Assembly (NCBI RefSeq): GCF_008710035.1
Contig: NZ_VYKI01000017.1
Coordinates: 15,874 to 75,704 of the forward strand
Source of the DNA: Stenotrophomonas cyclobalanopsidis
GTDB taxonomy: Bacteria > Pseudomonadota > Gammaproteobacteria > Xanthomonadales > Xanthomonadaceae
Direction of reading: 5' to 3'
Length of the DNA: 59,831 nt
In this document: positions 17,052 through 26,673 of the stretch, piece after piece
Layout: the number at the start of each line of letters is the position of its first letter
Numbering within the stretch: position 1 is the stretch's first letter
Program-made: the position numbers and the translations under genes
The notes under the pieces: model-generated
What the model was told of the DNA's origin: nothing
What the model saw: only the letters and a program-made list of their open reading frames with translations
Database searches by the model: none

Positions 17052-17768
17052 TCAGGTCTCCAGCGCGTAGCCCAGGCCACGATGGGTGCGGATCGGGTCG
17101 TCGCTGGCACCGGCCGCACGCAGCTTGGCGCGCAGCGTCTTGACGTGGGTGTCGACGGTGCGGTCGGCGCTGTCGGCGCTGCTGTCCCAGCCGCGGTCCA
17201 TCAGCTGGCCGCGGCTGAGGATGGCGCCGGGGCGCTGCAGCAGCGCTTCCAGCAGGGCGTACTCGTAGCGGGTCAGGTCCAGGGCATGGCCGTGGTAGCG
17301 GATACGCCGGCCCTCGCGGTCGATGGCGAAGGCACCGTGCTCGCGCCAGCCGGGCTCGACCGCCGCCACGACCGGGGCGGCAGGCGCTACCCGACGCAGC
17401 CGGGCGCGTACCCGGGCCACCAGCTCGCGCGGCGAGAAGGGCTTGGCCATGTAATCGTCGGCGCCCAGTTCCAGGCCCAGCACGCGGTCCAGCTCATCGT
17501 TGCGGGCGGTCAGGAAGATCACCGGCACCTGCGCCTGCGGCCCCGGCAGGGCACGCAGCCGGCGGCAGACCTCGAAGCCGCTGAGGTCGGGCAGGCCCAC
17601 GTCCAGCACCACCACGTCCACACCGCCCTCCTGCAGGCGCTGCAGGGCCTGCCCGCCGAGCAGGCAGTGGCTGGCCGCGTAGCCTTCGCTGCTCAGGGCA
17701 TACAGCACGGTTTCGGCGATGGCGGCTTCGTCCTCGACTACCAGGACCTGGGCAACGGGGGCTGTCAT
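17052..17768 (-). CDS. creB: Response regulator CreB (OmpR/PhoB family)
   Basis: The product (238 aa) has a receiver domain with the acidic pair near residues 12-13, the phosphorylated Asp56 in VVVLDVGLPD, the Thr of FLTAR and the Lys of YMAKPF. A C-terminal winged helix with ESPW-type segments (GYALET at the end) follows. It binds cre-tags as a dimer and controls creD. The ATG at 17768 gives the expected start before the first beta strand (VAQVLVVEDE), and the upstream in-frame Ala-rich extension is not typical. It is divergent from rlmJ with only 47 bp between them. Confidence 0.95.
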   Translation of the reverse strand: MTAPVAQVLVVEDEAAIAETVLYALSSEGYAASHCLLGGQALQRLQEGGVDVVVLDVGLPDLSGFEVCRRLRALPGPQAQVPVIFLTARNDELDRVLGLELGADDYMAKPFSPRELVARVRARLRRVAPAAPVVAAVEPGWREHGAFAIDREGRRIRYHGHALDLTRYEYALLEALLQRPGAILSRGQLMDRGWDSSADSADRTVDTHVKTLRAKLRAAGASDDPIRTHRGLGYALET

Positions 17769-17815
17769 GGCGCGCAGCATAGCCGCTGCGGCCGCCGCCC
17801 CGTACACTGCCGCCC

Positions 17816-18673
17816 ATGAACTATCGCCACGCCTTCCATGCCGGCAACCATGCCGATGTCCTCAAGCACATCGTGCAGCTGGCCCTGATCGACAGCTTCA
17901 AGCGCAAGGACAGCCCGTTCTTCGTGCTCGACACCCATGGCGGTGCCGGCCGTTACCTGCTGGCCAGCGAAGAGGGCCGCAAGACCCTGGAGGCCGAAGA
18001 CGGCATCATGCGCCTGATGGCCCAGCCCAAGCTGCCGGAGGTCATCGAGCGCTACCTGAAGGCCGTGCAGGCCGACAACCCGGTGGGCGCGATGATCACC
18101 TACCCTGGCTCGCCGCTGCTGAGTGCCCAGGCGATGCGCGCGCAGGACCGGATGGCGGTCTGCGAGCTGCAGGACGACGAAGCGGCCCAGCTGAAGGCGC
18201 TGTTTGCCCACGACAACCGCGTCGGCGTGCACCAGGGCGATGGCTACGCGCTGCTGCGTTCGCAGCTGCCGCCGAAGGTCAACGGCAGCAAGATCGGCCG
18301 CGGCCTGGTGCTGATCGACCCGCCGTACGAGGCACAGGATGCGGAATACCAGGCCATCCTGGCCGCCTTGGCCGAGACCCTGGCGCGCTGGCCGCAGGCC
18401 ACCTGCGCGGTCTGGTTCCCGATCAAGCAGCGCCGCACCATCCTGCATTTCCTGCGCAAGGCGGCCGCCCTGCCGGTGAAATCGGCCATGACCATCGAAT
18501 TCCTGGTGCGTCCGGACGACTCACCGCTGCGCCTCAACGGCAGCGGCATGCTGCTGCTCAACGCCCCCTGGCAGTTCGACCGGGTGGTCGGCCCGGCCCT
18601 GCCGGCGCTGCGCCAGCACCTGGGCGAGCCGGGTGCCACTACCCGCCTGGATTGGCTGAAGGCGCCCGAATAG
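17816..18673 (+). CDS. rlmJ: 23S rRNA (adenine(2030)-N6)-methyltransferase
   Basis: This cytoplasmic SAM-dependent enzyme (285 aa) methylates A2030 of 23S rRNA. The characteristic start MNYRHAFHAGNHADVLKH is present, as are the SAM-binding DTHGGAGRY motif and the catalytic DPPY (in LIDPPYE). Length is normal. It is a single gene, divergent from creB. Confidence 0.97.
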   Translation: MNYRHAFHAGNHADVLKHIVQLALIDSFKRKDSPFFVLDTHGGAGRYLLASEEGRKTLEAEDGIMRLMAQPKLPEVIERYLKAVQADNPVGAMITYPGSPLLSAQAMRAQDRMAVCELQDDEAAQLKALFAHDNRVGVHQGDGYALLRSQLPPKVNGSKIGRGLVLIDPPYEAQDAEYQAILAALAETLARWPQATCAVWFPIKQRRTILHFLRKAAALPVKSAMTIEFLVRPDDSPLRLNGSGMLLLNAPWQFDRVVGPALPALRQHLGEPGATTRLDWLKAPE

Positions 18674-18801
18674 CCCACGCGCAAGCGACGATCAGGTGCC
18701 GATCTGCCGTCTTCACGAGGCTGTACGCCCGTGAGCCTTTCGTTCACGGAATGCAGCCCCGGTGATGCCACAATCGATGGACCACCAAGGAATCACCCGG
18801 T

Positions 18802-19347
18802 ATGGCCACTCGCAACCGCATGCCGCCCTGGCATGAGATCTTCAAGGCTCCCAGCGGCCACGAGCTGCTGATCCGCCCCATCCGCCCGGAAGACGGCGCG
18901 CCGCTGCAGGCCGCTTTCAGCCTCTTCGGGCCGGAAGAAATCCGTGACCGTTTCCTGCAGTCGGTGACCGAGCTTTCGGCGGACACCACCCAGCGCCTGA
19001 CCCACCCCAACCCGAAGACCGAAATCACCCTGGTGGCCGCCGAGTCGCTGCCTGCCGGTGAAGCGGTGGTGGGCGCGGTCGCGCGTGCCTCGATCATCCC
19101 CGGCACCCGTGAAGCCGAGTACGCGATCCTGATCAGCCGCTTCCTGATCGGCCAGGGCCTGGGCCGCCAGTTGATGCGCAAGCTGGTGAAATGGGGCCGC
19201 GGCAAGTACCTGGACCGCCTGTATGGCGACGTGGCCGCCGAGAACGAGCCGATGAAGCAGCTGGCCGCCTCGCTGGGCTTCAAGCCGGTACCGCACCCCA
19301 ATGGCGCCGATGGCCTGGTGCGCATGGTGCTGGAACTGGACAACTGA
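18802..19347 (+). CDS. GNAT-family N-acetyltransferase
   Basis: This GNAT domain protein (181 aa) covers almost its full length. It has the beta-strand pattern LLIRPIRPEDGAPL at the start and the acetyl-CoA-binding segment FLIGQGLGRQLMRKLVKWGRG in the second half, with a typical VAAENEPMKQLAASLGF helix. The AAGGA ribosome-binding site at 18788 supports this start. The substrate is unknown. The family often resembles the acetyltransferase part of protein acetylases, but no CoA-ligase domain is fused here. Confidence 0.9.
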   Translation: MATRNRMPPWHEIFKAPSGHELLIRPIRPEDGAPLQAAFSLFGPEEIRDRFLQSVTELSADTTQRLTHPNPKTEITLVAAESLPAGEAVVGAVARASIIPGTREAEYAILISRFLIGQGLGRQLMRKLVKWGRGKYLDRLYGDVAAENEPMKQLAASLGFKPVPHPNGADGLVRMVLELDN

Positions 19348-19348
19348 G

Positions 19349-19416
19349 GTAGCACCGGGCCATGCCCGGCGAGCGCAGCGGTGGTGCGGCATCCGCCGGG
19401 CATGGCCCGGCGCTAC
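19349..19416. repeat. Paired REP element (GTAG...CTAC)
   Basis: Two GCCGGGC-type stem-loops in inverted arrangement are bounded by GTAG on the left and CTAC on the right. They lie in the gap between the GNAT gene and mfd. Confidence 0.85.
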
Positions 19417-19470
19417 CAACGGCATTGCGCACACGGCAGCGACACTCCCTTCTGCTAAGATCGGCGGTCC

Positions 19471-22400
19471 ATGTCGCGTACCTCATACCCCGCCCCGCCG
19501 TTGCCTCGCGCCGGCCAGCTCCGCGCTTGGTGGCGCGCCCCCGCCTCGCCGACCGCCCTGGCCTGGTACCTGGTCCAGGCCGCGCGCGCGCATGACGCGC
19601 CGCTGCTGGTGATCGCCCGTGACAACCACGGCGCCAACCAGCTCGAAGCCGACCTGCAGACCCTGATCGGGAACGACCCGGACCTGCCGGTGGTCGCTTT
19701 CCCGGATTGGGAAACGCTGCCCTACGACCGCTTCAGCCCGCACCCGGACATCATTTCCCAGCGCCTGGCTGCCCTGCACCGCCTGCCCACGCTCAAGCGT
19801 GGCCTGGTGGTGGTGCCGGTGCAGACGGTGCTGCAGCAGCTGGCCCCGCGCAGCTATGTCATCGGGGGAAGCTTCGACCTGAAGGTCGGCCAGCGCTTGG
19901 ACCTTGAGGCCGAGAAGCGCCGCCTGGAAAGCGCCGGCTACCGCAACGTGCCGCAGGTGATGGACCCGGGCGATTTCGCCGTGCGCGGTGGCCTGCTCGA
20001 CGTGTTCCCGATGGGCGCCGACGAGCCGCTGCGGGTCGAGCTGCTGGACGAGGACATCGATTCGATCCGTGCCTTCGATCCGGAAAGCCAGCGCTCGCTG
20101 GACAAGGTCGAGTCGGTGCACATGCTGCCCGGCCGCGAAGTGCCGATGGACGATGCCAGCATCGCGCGCGTGCTGGGCACGCTGCGCGAGCGCTTCGATG
20201 TCGATACCCGGCGCAGCTCGCTGTACCAGGATCTGAAATCCGGGCTGGCCCCGGCCGGCATCGAGTACTACCTGCCGCTGTTCTTCGACCGCACCGCCAC
20301 CCTGTTCGACTACCTGCCCGCCGGCAGTCTGCCGGTGGTGTGCACCGGTGCGGATGAAGCGGCCGTCGCCTTCTGGGCGCAGACCGCTGACCGTTACGAA
20401 CAGCGCCGCCACGATGTGGAACGGCCGCTGCTGCCGCCGTCGGCGCTGTACCTGTCGCCGGAGCTGTTGCGCGAACGCTTGAATGATGCCGCGCGCATCG
20501 AAGTCTGGGCGCCCGAACACGCACGCATTGCCGATGCGCATGCGCTGGGTGACCAGCCGCTGCCGCCACTGCCAGTGGCCGCGCGCGACGCGCCCGCCGG
20601 CGATGCACTGAAATCCTTCCTCGGCCACTACCCGGGCCGGGTGCTGATCGCCGCCGATTCACCGGGCCGCCGCGAAGCCCTGCTGGAAGTGCTGCAGGCC
20701 GCCGAGCTGAAGCCGCCGGTGGTGGCCGATCTGCCCAGCTTCCTCGCCGACGATGCGCGCTTCGCCATCACCGTGGCGCCGCTGGAAGACGGCTTCGCGC
20801 TGGATGAGCCGCGCATCGCGGTGCTCACCGAGCGCCAGCTGTTCCCCGAGCGCGCCGGCAGCACCCGCCGCACGCGCCGTGCCGGCCGCGAGCCGGAGGC
20901 GATCATCCGCGACCTCGGCGAGCTGACCGAAGGCGCGCCGATCGTGCACGAAGACCATGGCGTCGGCCGCTACCGTGGCCTGATCGCGATGGACGTCGGC
21001 GGCATGCCCGGCGAGTTCCTGGAAATCGAATACGCCAAGGGCGACCGGCTGTACGTGCCGGTGGCACAGCTGCACCTGATCAGCCGCTATTCGGGCGCAT
21101 CGGCGGAAACCGCGCCGCTGCATTCACTGGGTGGCGAGCAGTGGACCAAGGCCAAGCGCAAGGCGGCCGAGAAGGTGCGCGACGTGGCCGCCGAACTGTT
21201 GGAGATCCAGGCCCGCCGCCAGGCGCGTGCCGGCCTGGCGCTGCAGGTGGACCGCGCGATGTACGAACCGTTCGCGGCCGGCTTCCCGTTCGAGGAAACC
21301 CCCGACCAGCTGGCCGCCATCGACGCGACCCTGCGCGACCTGGCCAGCAGCCAGCCGATGGACCGCGTGGTCTGCGGCGACGTCGGCTTCGGCAAGACCG
21401 AAGTGGCCGTGCGCGCGGCATTTGCCGCGGCCAGCGCCGGCAAGCAAGTGGCCGTGCTGGTGCCGACCACGCTGCTGGCCGAGCAGCACTACCGCAATTT
21501 CCGCGACCGCTTCGCCGATTACCCGCTGAAGGTGGAAGTGCTCTCGCGCTTCAAGAGCACCAAGGAAATCAAGGCCGAACTGGAGAAGGTCGCCGCCGGC
21601 ACCATCGACGTCATCGTCGGTACCCATCGCCTGCTGCAGCCGGACGTGAAGTTCAAGGACCTGGGCATGGTCATCGTCGACGAGGAGCAGCGTTTCGGCG
21701 TGCGCCAGAAGGAGGCACTGAAGGCGCTGCGTGCCAACGTGCACCTGCTGACCCTGACCGCCACGCCGATCCCGCGTACCTTGAACATGGCCATGGCCGG
21801 CCTGCGCGACCTGTCGATCATCGCCACCCCGCCGCCGAACCGGCTGGCGGTGCAGACCTTCATCACCCAGTGGGACGACGCGCTGCTGCGCGAAGCCTTC
21901 CAGCGCGAGCTGGCGCGTGGTGGCCAGCTGTACTTCCTGCACAACGACGTGGAAAGCATCGGCCGCATGCAGCGCGAGCTGTCCGAGCTGGTGCCCGAAG
22001 CGCGCATCGGCATCGCCCACGGGCAGATGCCCGAGCGCGAGCTGGAAAAGGTGATGCTGGATTTCCAGAAGCAGCGCTTCAACGTGCTGCTGTCGACCAC
22101 GATCATCGAATCGGGCATCGACATCCCCAACGCCAACACCATCATCATCAACCGCGCCGACCGCTTCGGCCTGGCCCAGCTGCACCAGCTGCGCGGCCGC
22201 GTCGGTCGTTCGCACCACCGTGCGTATGCCTACCTGGTGGCGCCGGACCGTCGCTCGATCACCCCGGATGCGGAGAAGCGCCTGGAAGCGATCGCCTCGA
22301 TGGACGAACTCGGCGCCGGCTTCACCCTGGCCACGCACGATCTGGAAATCCGCGGTGCCGGCGAACTGCTGGGCGAGGACCAGAGCGGGCAGATGGCCGA

Positions 22401-22935
22401 AGTGGGCTTCAGCCTGTACACCGAGCTGCTGGAACGCGCGGTGCGCAGCATCAAGCAGGGCAAGCTGCCCGACCTGGATGCCGGCGAGGAAGTCCGCGGG
22501 GCCGAAGTGGAACTGCATGTGCCGGCGCTGATTCCGGAAGACTACCTGCCCGACGTGCACACCCGCCTGACCCTGTACAAGCGCATTTCCAGCGCGCGTG
22601 ACAGCGATGCGCTGCGCGAGCTGCAGGTGGAGATGATCGACCGCTTCGGCCTGCTGCCGGATGCGGCCAAGCACCTGTTCGCCATCGCCGAACTGAAGCT
22701 GCAGGCCAACACCCTGGGCATCCGCAAGCTGGACCTGGGCGAGAACGGCGGCCGCATCGTGTTCGAATCCAAGCCGAACATCGACCCGATGGCGGTGATC
22801 CAGCTGATCCAGAAGCAGCCCAACCTGTATGCCATGGAAGGGCCGGACAAGCTGCGCATCAAGCACCCGCTGCCGTTGCCGGAGGACCGCTTTAACGCGG
22901 CCCGTGCGCTGCTGCTGACCCTGGCGCTGCGCTGA
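19471..22935 (+). CDS. mfd: Transcription-repair coupling factor Mfd
   Basis: This large ATP-dependent translocase (1154 aa) removes stalled RNA polymerase and recruits UvrA. It shows the UvrB-homology N-terminus (about residues 1-340), the RNA-polymerase-interacting domain (about 470-545, with HEDHGVGRY), the helicase core with Walker A VGFGKTEVAVRAAF and DEEQ box VIVDEEQRFG, the HQLRGRVGRS motif VI region, and the C-terminal UvrA-binding inhibitory domain. Length is typical. Confidence 0.97.
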   Translation: MSRTSYPAPPLPRAGQLRAWWRAPASPTALAWYLVQAARAHDAPLLVIARDNHGANQLEADLQTLIGNDPDLPVVAFPDWETLPYDRFSPHPDIISQRLAALHRLPTLKRGLVVVPVQTVLQQLAPRSYVIGGSFDLKVGQRLDLEAEKRRLESAGYRNVPQVMDPGDFAVRGGLLDVFPMGADEPLRVELLDEDIDSIRAFDPESQRSLDKVESVHMLPGREVPMDDASIARVLGTLRERFDVDTRRSSLYQDLKSGLAPAGIEYYLPLFFDRTATLFDYLPAGSLPVVCTGADEAAVAFWAQTADRYEQRRHDVERPLLPPSALYLSPELLRERLNDAARIEVWAPEHARIADAHALGDQPLPPLPVAARDAPAGDALKSFLGHYPGRVLIAADSPGRREALLEVLQAAELKPPVVADLPSFLADDARFAITVAPLEDGFALDEPRIAVLTERQLFPERAGSTRRTRRAGREPEAIIRDLGELTEGAPIVHEDHGVGRYRGLIAMDVGGMPGEFLEIEYAKGDRLYVPVAQLHLISRYSGASAETAPLHSLGGEQWTKAKRKAAEKVRDVAAELLEIQARRQARAGLALQVDRAMYEPFAAGFPFEETPDQLAAIDATLRDLASSQPMDRVVCGDVGFGKTEVAVRAAFAAASAGKQVAVLVPTTLLAEQHYRNFRDRFADYPLKVEVLSRFKSTKEIKAELEKVAAGTIDVIVGTHRLLQPDVKFKDLGMVIVDEEQRFGVRQKEALKALRANVHLLTLTATPIPRTLNMAMAGLRDLSIIATPPPNRLAVQTFITQWDDALLREAFQRELARGGQLYFLHNDVESIGRMQRELSELVPEARIGIAHGQMPERELEKVMLDFQKQRFNVLLSTTIIESGIDIPNANTIIINRADRFGLAQLHQLRGRVGRSHHRAYAYLVAPDRRSITPDAEKRLEAIASMDELGAGFTLATHDLEIRGAGELLGEDQSGQMAEVGFSLYTELLERAVRSIKQGKLPDLDAGEEVRGAEVELHVPALIPEDYLPDVHTRLTLYKRISSARDSDALRELQVEMIDRFGLLPDAAKHLFAIAELKLQANTLGIRKLDLGENGGRIVFESKPNIDPMAVIQLIQKQPNLYAMEGPDKLRIKHPLPLPEDRFNAARALLLTLALR

Positions 22936-23031
22936 CCCCGGCGCACGCGTTACCCTATGCACCACCCCACCCCATCCGGGCCCGCAGACGCGGGCCTTGT
23001 TGTTTCTGCGTGCCAAGGCGGCGCCACCCCG

Positions 23032-23622
23032 ATGCTTGATTCCAACCCTCCCGATCTGCTGCACACCGATGCCTGCCTGGTCGATGCACTGTCGATGTCA
23101 CTGCAGATGCGCGATGCCTACACCCGCCATCACTGCGACCGCGTCGGCCTGCTCGCGCAGCGCTTGGCTGTCCACTGCGACATGGACAGCGACAGCCGCG
23201 CGCATGTTGGTCTGGCCGCGCGCTTCCACGACATCGGCAAGATCGGTATTCCCGATGACGTACTGCTGAGCCCCCGCCGGCACACCGAAGAAGACAGTGC
23301 CATCATGCGCGAGCACCCGGTGCGCGGCGAACAGATCTTCCTGGCCACGGGCCGCAGCGATGCGGTGCCGGTGGCGCGGCTGATCCGCGCCCACCACGAA
23401 GCCCACGACGGCAGCGGCTACCCCGATGGCCTGCACGGCGAGTCGATCCCGCTGGGCGCACGCATCCTCACCGTAGTCGATGCCTACGACGCGATGACCA
23501 GCGCCCGCCCCTACCGCCAGGCGATGGAGCATGACGCGGTACTGCGCATCCTCGATGAGCAGGCCGGCGGGTTGATTGACCCGTACGTGTTGAGGCGTTT
23601 CCGCGACATGCTGGCCGGGTAG
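23032..23622 (+). CDS. Stand-alone HD-GYP domain protein (c-di-GMP phosphodiesterase)
   Basis: The product (196 aa) is little more than the HD-GYP catalytic domain, which hydrolyses cyclic di-GMP. The HD metal pair is in FHDIGKIGIPD, with further ligands in the HHEAHDGSGYPDGL block that carries the GYP motif. No receiver or sensor domain is attached. An in-frame ATG at 22957 would add 25 residues with no recognisable role, so the ATG at 23032 is preferred. The stop TAG comes from a SMAG repeat. It follows mfd by about 100 bp and may be read through from it. Confidence 0.85.
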   Translation: MLDSNPPDLLHTDACLVDALSMSLQMRDAYTRHHCDRVGLLAQRLAVHCDMDSDSRAHVGLAARFHDIGKIGIPDDVLLSPRRHTEEDSAIMREHPVRGEQIFLATGRSDAVPVARLIRAHHEAHDGSGYPDGLHGESIPLGARILTVVDAYDAMTSARPYRQAMEHDAVLRILDEQAGGLIDPYVLRRFRDMLAG

Positions 23623-23802
23623 AGTCGACCGTTGGTCGACTGCTGCGCGCGGTAGAGTCGACCGTTGGTCGACGGCTCTTGCCACAGATCGCCAAAATCC
23701 CGCGCTGCGCGCGGTAGAGTCGACCGTTGGTCGACTGCTCTTCCCACAGACCCCCGAAAATCGCCGCGCTGCGCGCGATAGTCGACCAACGGTCGACTCT
23801 AC
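23619..23802. repeat. Array of four SMAG elements
   Basis: Three direct copies start at 23619, 23652 and 23714, each a GTAG head and an AGTCGACC/GGTCGAC stem. One inverted copy (23780-23802) ends in CTAC. Spacers contain shared GCGCGC tracts. The array fills the gap between two convergent genes. Confidence 0.9.
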
Positions 23803-23812
23803 CAGCCACACC

Positions 23813-23838
23813 AAAAAAGGCCCCGCTTTCGCGGGGCC
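23813..23838 (-). terminator. Terminator of the M13 peptidase gene
   Basis: GGCCCCGC and GCGGGGCC arms with a TTTC-type loop are followed, on the minus strand, by six T. Confidence 0.85.
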
Positions 23839-23866
23839 TTCTGCATTCAAACAACCGCCGTGGCGA

Positions 23867-25960
23867 TTACCAGATCACCACGCGCTTGTCGTCGGCGCGC
23901 ACCATCGCATCACCGGCCTTGCACTGGAACGCAGCAGCGTAGGACGGCATGTTCGACGGTGCACCGTTGGCGCGGAAGTTGGCCGGTGCGTGCGGGTCGG
24001 TGTTCAGGCGCACGCGCAGCTCGCCATCGGTGAAATTGCGGCGCCACACGGTGGCCCAGTTCATGAAGAAGCGCTGGTCCTGGCTGTGACCGTCGACTTC
24101 GACATTGGCCTTCGGGTCTTCCTTCAGGGCCATCTGCAGCGCGTCGTACGCCACGGTCAGGCCGCCCAGGTCACCGATGTTCTCGCCCAGGGTCAGCTTG
24201 CCCTTTACGAACACGCCCGGCACCGACTCATAGCCGTCGAACTGCGCGACCAGCTTGTCGGTACGCTCGGTGAAGGCCTTGCGGTCACCATCGGTCCACC
24301 AGTTGTCGAAGTTGCCGTTGGCGGCGAACTGGCTGCCGGAGTCGTCGTAGCCGTGCATCATCTCGTGGCCGATGACCGCACCGATGCCGCCGTAGTTGAG
24401 CGCCGGGTCGGCCTTGGCGTCGAAGAACGGCGCCTGCAGGATGGCGGCCGGGAACACGATCTCGTTCTTGGTGGCGTTGTAGTAGGCGTTGACGGTCTGC
24501 GGGGTCATGCCCCACTCGGTCTTGTCCACCGGCTTGCCGATCTTGTCCAGCATGTAGCGGTAGTTGAACGCGCGCGCCGCCTGCATGTTGCCCAGGTAGC
24601 TGTCACCGTTGGTCTTCAGGCCCGTCCAGTCACGCCACTTGTCCGGGTAACCGATCTTCGGGGTGAAGCTGGCCCACTTTTCAATGGCCTTCTTCTTGGT
24701 TTCCTCGCCCATCCACGGCAGCTGCTCCAGGCGCGCCTTCAGCGCCTGCGACAGGTTCTCCACCAGGTGCTGCATGGCGACCTTCGACTCGGCCGGGAAC
24801 ACGGCATCGACATACAGCTGGCCCAGGGCCTCGCCCATGCCGCCGTTCACCGATTCCAGCACACGCTTCCAGCGCGGCTGCATTTCCTTCTGGCCACGCA
24901 GCGTGGTGCCGTAGAAGTCGAAGTTGGCCTTCTCGAACTGGCTGCTCAGGTACGGCGATGCGTCATCCACGGTGTGGAAGCGCAGGTAGGCCTGCCAGGT
25001 GCTGGCCGGCACATCGGCCAGCATCTTGTCCATTTCACTGAAGAAGCCCGGCTGCGCCAGCGAGAACTTCTGCGCGGCCGGCACCTTGAGGGTGTCGAAC
25101 AGCGCGGTCCAACTGAAGTTGGGGGTCAGCTTGTCGGCGTCGGCGGCACTGAGCGGGTTGTAGCGCTTGGCCGGGTCACGCATTTCGATGCGCGACATCG
25201 AGGCCTTGGCCAACCGGGTCTCGAAGGCCATCACGGCCTTGGCCTGCTCGCCGGCCTGCGCCGCGTCCATGCCCGACAGGGTCAGCACCTGGGCGATGTA
25301 GGCCACGTAGGCCTCACGGATCTTGGCCTGCGATTCGTCGAAGTAGTAGCCCTTCTCCGGCAGGCCCAGGCCGCCCTGGCCGACGTAGGCGATGACGTTG
25401 GCCGAATCCTTGTAGTCGGCATTGGCGAACAGCGAGAACAGCACGCCCTTGCCTTCGACCTGGCTGTCGCGCAGGTACTGGGTGATGGCGGCGGTGTCGT
25501 TCAGCGCGGCGATCTTGTCCAGCTGCGGCTGCAGCGGGGCCAAGCCGGCGGCCTCGATCTTCGCTTCGTCGTTGCCGGTCTTCCAGATGTCACCGATCTT
25601 GGCTTCCACCGATCCGGACTTGGCCTGGCTGGCAGCGGCCTGCTCGACCAGCCCGTGCTGCACTTCCAGCGAGCGCTCGCGCAGGATCTCGAAGCTGCCC
25701 CAGGTGGTCTGGTCACCCGGCACCGGGTTGGCCTTCAGCCACTTGCTGTTGACGAAGCCGTTGAGGTCGGTACAGGCGGCGATGGACGGATCCAGGTCGG
25801 CACTGTTGAGCGAGATCAGCGGGGTCTTGATCTGCGACTGATCCAAGGCCGGCTTGGCATCGGCGCTGGCGGCCGGCGCGGTTTCGTTCTTGCCACAGGC
25901 AGCCAGCGACGCAGCGATGGCGATGGTCAGGCCCAGCGGGACCAGGTTGCGGACGTTCAT
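23867..25960 (-). CDS. M13-family zinc metallopeptidase lipoprotein (PepO/neprilysin-like)
   Basis: This exported endopeptidase (697 aa) has a lipoprotein signal ending LAAC (lipidated Cys22). The large N-terminal M13 domain is followed by the catalytic part with the NAYYN substrate segment, HEMMH at residues 532-536 (zinc ligands and general base) and the downstream ENIGDLGG Glu motif. The terminus VVIW replaces the usual Cys-x-x-Trp tail of the family. It probably trims peptides in the periplasm. It is a single gene with its own terminator. Confidence 0.92.
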   Translation of the reverse strand: MNVRNLVPLGLTIAIAASLAACGKNETAPAASADAKPALDQSQIKTPLISLNSADLDPSIAACTDLNGFVNSKWLKANPVPGDQTTWGSFEILRERSLEVQHGLVEQAAASQAKSGSVEAKIGDIWKTGNDEAKIEAAGLAPLQPQLDKIAALNDTAAITQYLRDSQVEGKGVLFSLFANADYKDSANVIAYVGQGGLGLPEKGYYFDESQAKIREAYVAYIAQVLTLSGMDAAQAGEQAKAVMAFETRLAKASMSRIEMRDPAKRYNPLSAADADKLTPNFSWTALFDTLKVPAAQKFSLAQPGFFSEMDKMLADVPASTWQAYLRFHTVDDASPYLSSQFEKANFDFYGTTLRGQKEMQPRWKRVLESVNGGMGEALGQLYVDAVFPAESKVAMQHLVENLSQALKARLEQLPWMGEETKKKAIEKWASFTPKIGYPDKWRDWTGLKTNGDSYLGNMQAARAFNYRYMLDKIGKPVDKTEWGMTPQTVNAYYNATKNEIVFPAAILQAPFFDAKADPALNYGGIGAVIGHEMMHGYDDSGSQFAANGNFDNWWTDGDRKAFTERTDKLVAQFDGYESVPGVFVKGKLTLGENIGDLGGLTVAYDALQMALKEDPKANVEVDGHSQDQRFFMNWATVWRRNFTDGELRVRLNTDPHAPANFRANGAPSNMPSYAAAFQCKAGDAMVRADDKRVVIW

Positions 25961-26101
25961 GGAGTCTCTCTCAGACGGCGAATCGTCCAGCGTAGCGGGC
26001 GCGTCGGTGCGGGGGACCGGCCAAAGGTCACAGGGGCCGTGGCATCGCCAACCAACTGCATGCCGGTATTCTTGTCTTCCCGATCACCGGACCTCGCGCC
26101 C

Positions 26102-26563
26102 ATGGACGAAGCTGCGCTGCTACTGGCGCTTGACAGCTGCGATTATCTGTTCCTGACGGATATTGGCGAACCGGAGGCCAACTGTCTGCGGCTGGTCATC
26201 GAGGAGGGACAGGTGACAGGAGAGCCCCGCCGGGTGGATCTCGGCCAGGGGCATTGGATCGATGGCGTGCGAGCGATAGAGATGACCTCCGATTCGCAAT
26301 GCTTCGAGCTGGTATGGGACCACTACATCAGCTATGTCGTGCACAACGAGTCCTACAAGAGCTGGGACGACTCCGAAGCCTGGAGCGGCAACCGGTTCCG
26401 CCGCTACAGCCGGTCGAAGTTTCTCGACTATCTGGACCATGTCACCTTCGCTGATAGCCGTTACCCCGGCCCATTCGCGCACTATCAACTGATCTGCCAG
26501 GACCACGTCATCGACATTGCTGCATTGCAGCCTCCGAGGGCGCGCCTGCTGGGTCCTTCGTAG
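26102..26563 (+). CDS. Orphan protein of unknown function, immunity-like in size
   Basis: This acidic, aromatic-rich cytoplasmic protein (153 aa) has no signal or membrane segment. It contains a CDYLFLTDIGEPEANCLRLVIEEG start and a central EMTSDSQCFELVWDHYISYVVHNESY stretch, with a late CQDHVIDI. I do not recognise a family. Its size, acidity and lone position resemble immunity proteins of polymorphic toxins, but no toxin is adjacent. An ATG at 26060 is an alternative start. GC is below the flanking housekeeping genes, which suggests transfer. Confidence 0.65.
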   Translation: MDEAALLLALDSCDYLFLTDIGEPEANCLRLVIEEGQVTGEPRRVDLGQGHWIDGVRAIEMTSDSQCFELVWDHYISYVVHNESYKSWDDSEAWSGNRFRRYSRSKFLDYLDHVTFADSRYPGPFAHYQLICQDHVIDIAALQPPRARLLGPS

Positions 26564-26613
26564 CGGACAGATGCAGCCGCCCATGGGGTAGCTCTACTGG
26601 GTTGCGATGGCGT

Positions 26614-26637
26614 CAGTCGAGCATGGCTCGACGCTAC
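26614..26637 (-). repeat. SMAG element, inverted orientation
   Basis: AGTCGAGC/GCTCGAC arms are followed by a CTAC end. Confidence 0.75.
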
Positions 26638-26646
26638 AAAAGGAAA

Positions 26647-26665
26647 GGCCGGCTTTGCGCCGGCC
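26647..26665 (-). terminator. Terminator of gpmA
   Basis: The GGCCGGC/GCCGGCC hairpin is followed on the minus strand by a broken T-rich tract. Confidence 0.6.
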
Positions 26666-26673
26666 CTTCGTTC

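Noticed and set aside
23619..23802. Possible CRISPR array of four repeats
   Set aside because: The copies are SMAG stem-loops, one is inverted, spacers are similar and unequal, and no cas genes are nearby.
23990..26563. A long plus-strand frame across the M13 peptidase gene
   Set aside because: It is a shadow of the M13 gene. Only its final 153 codons (from 26102) are independent and plausible.
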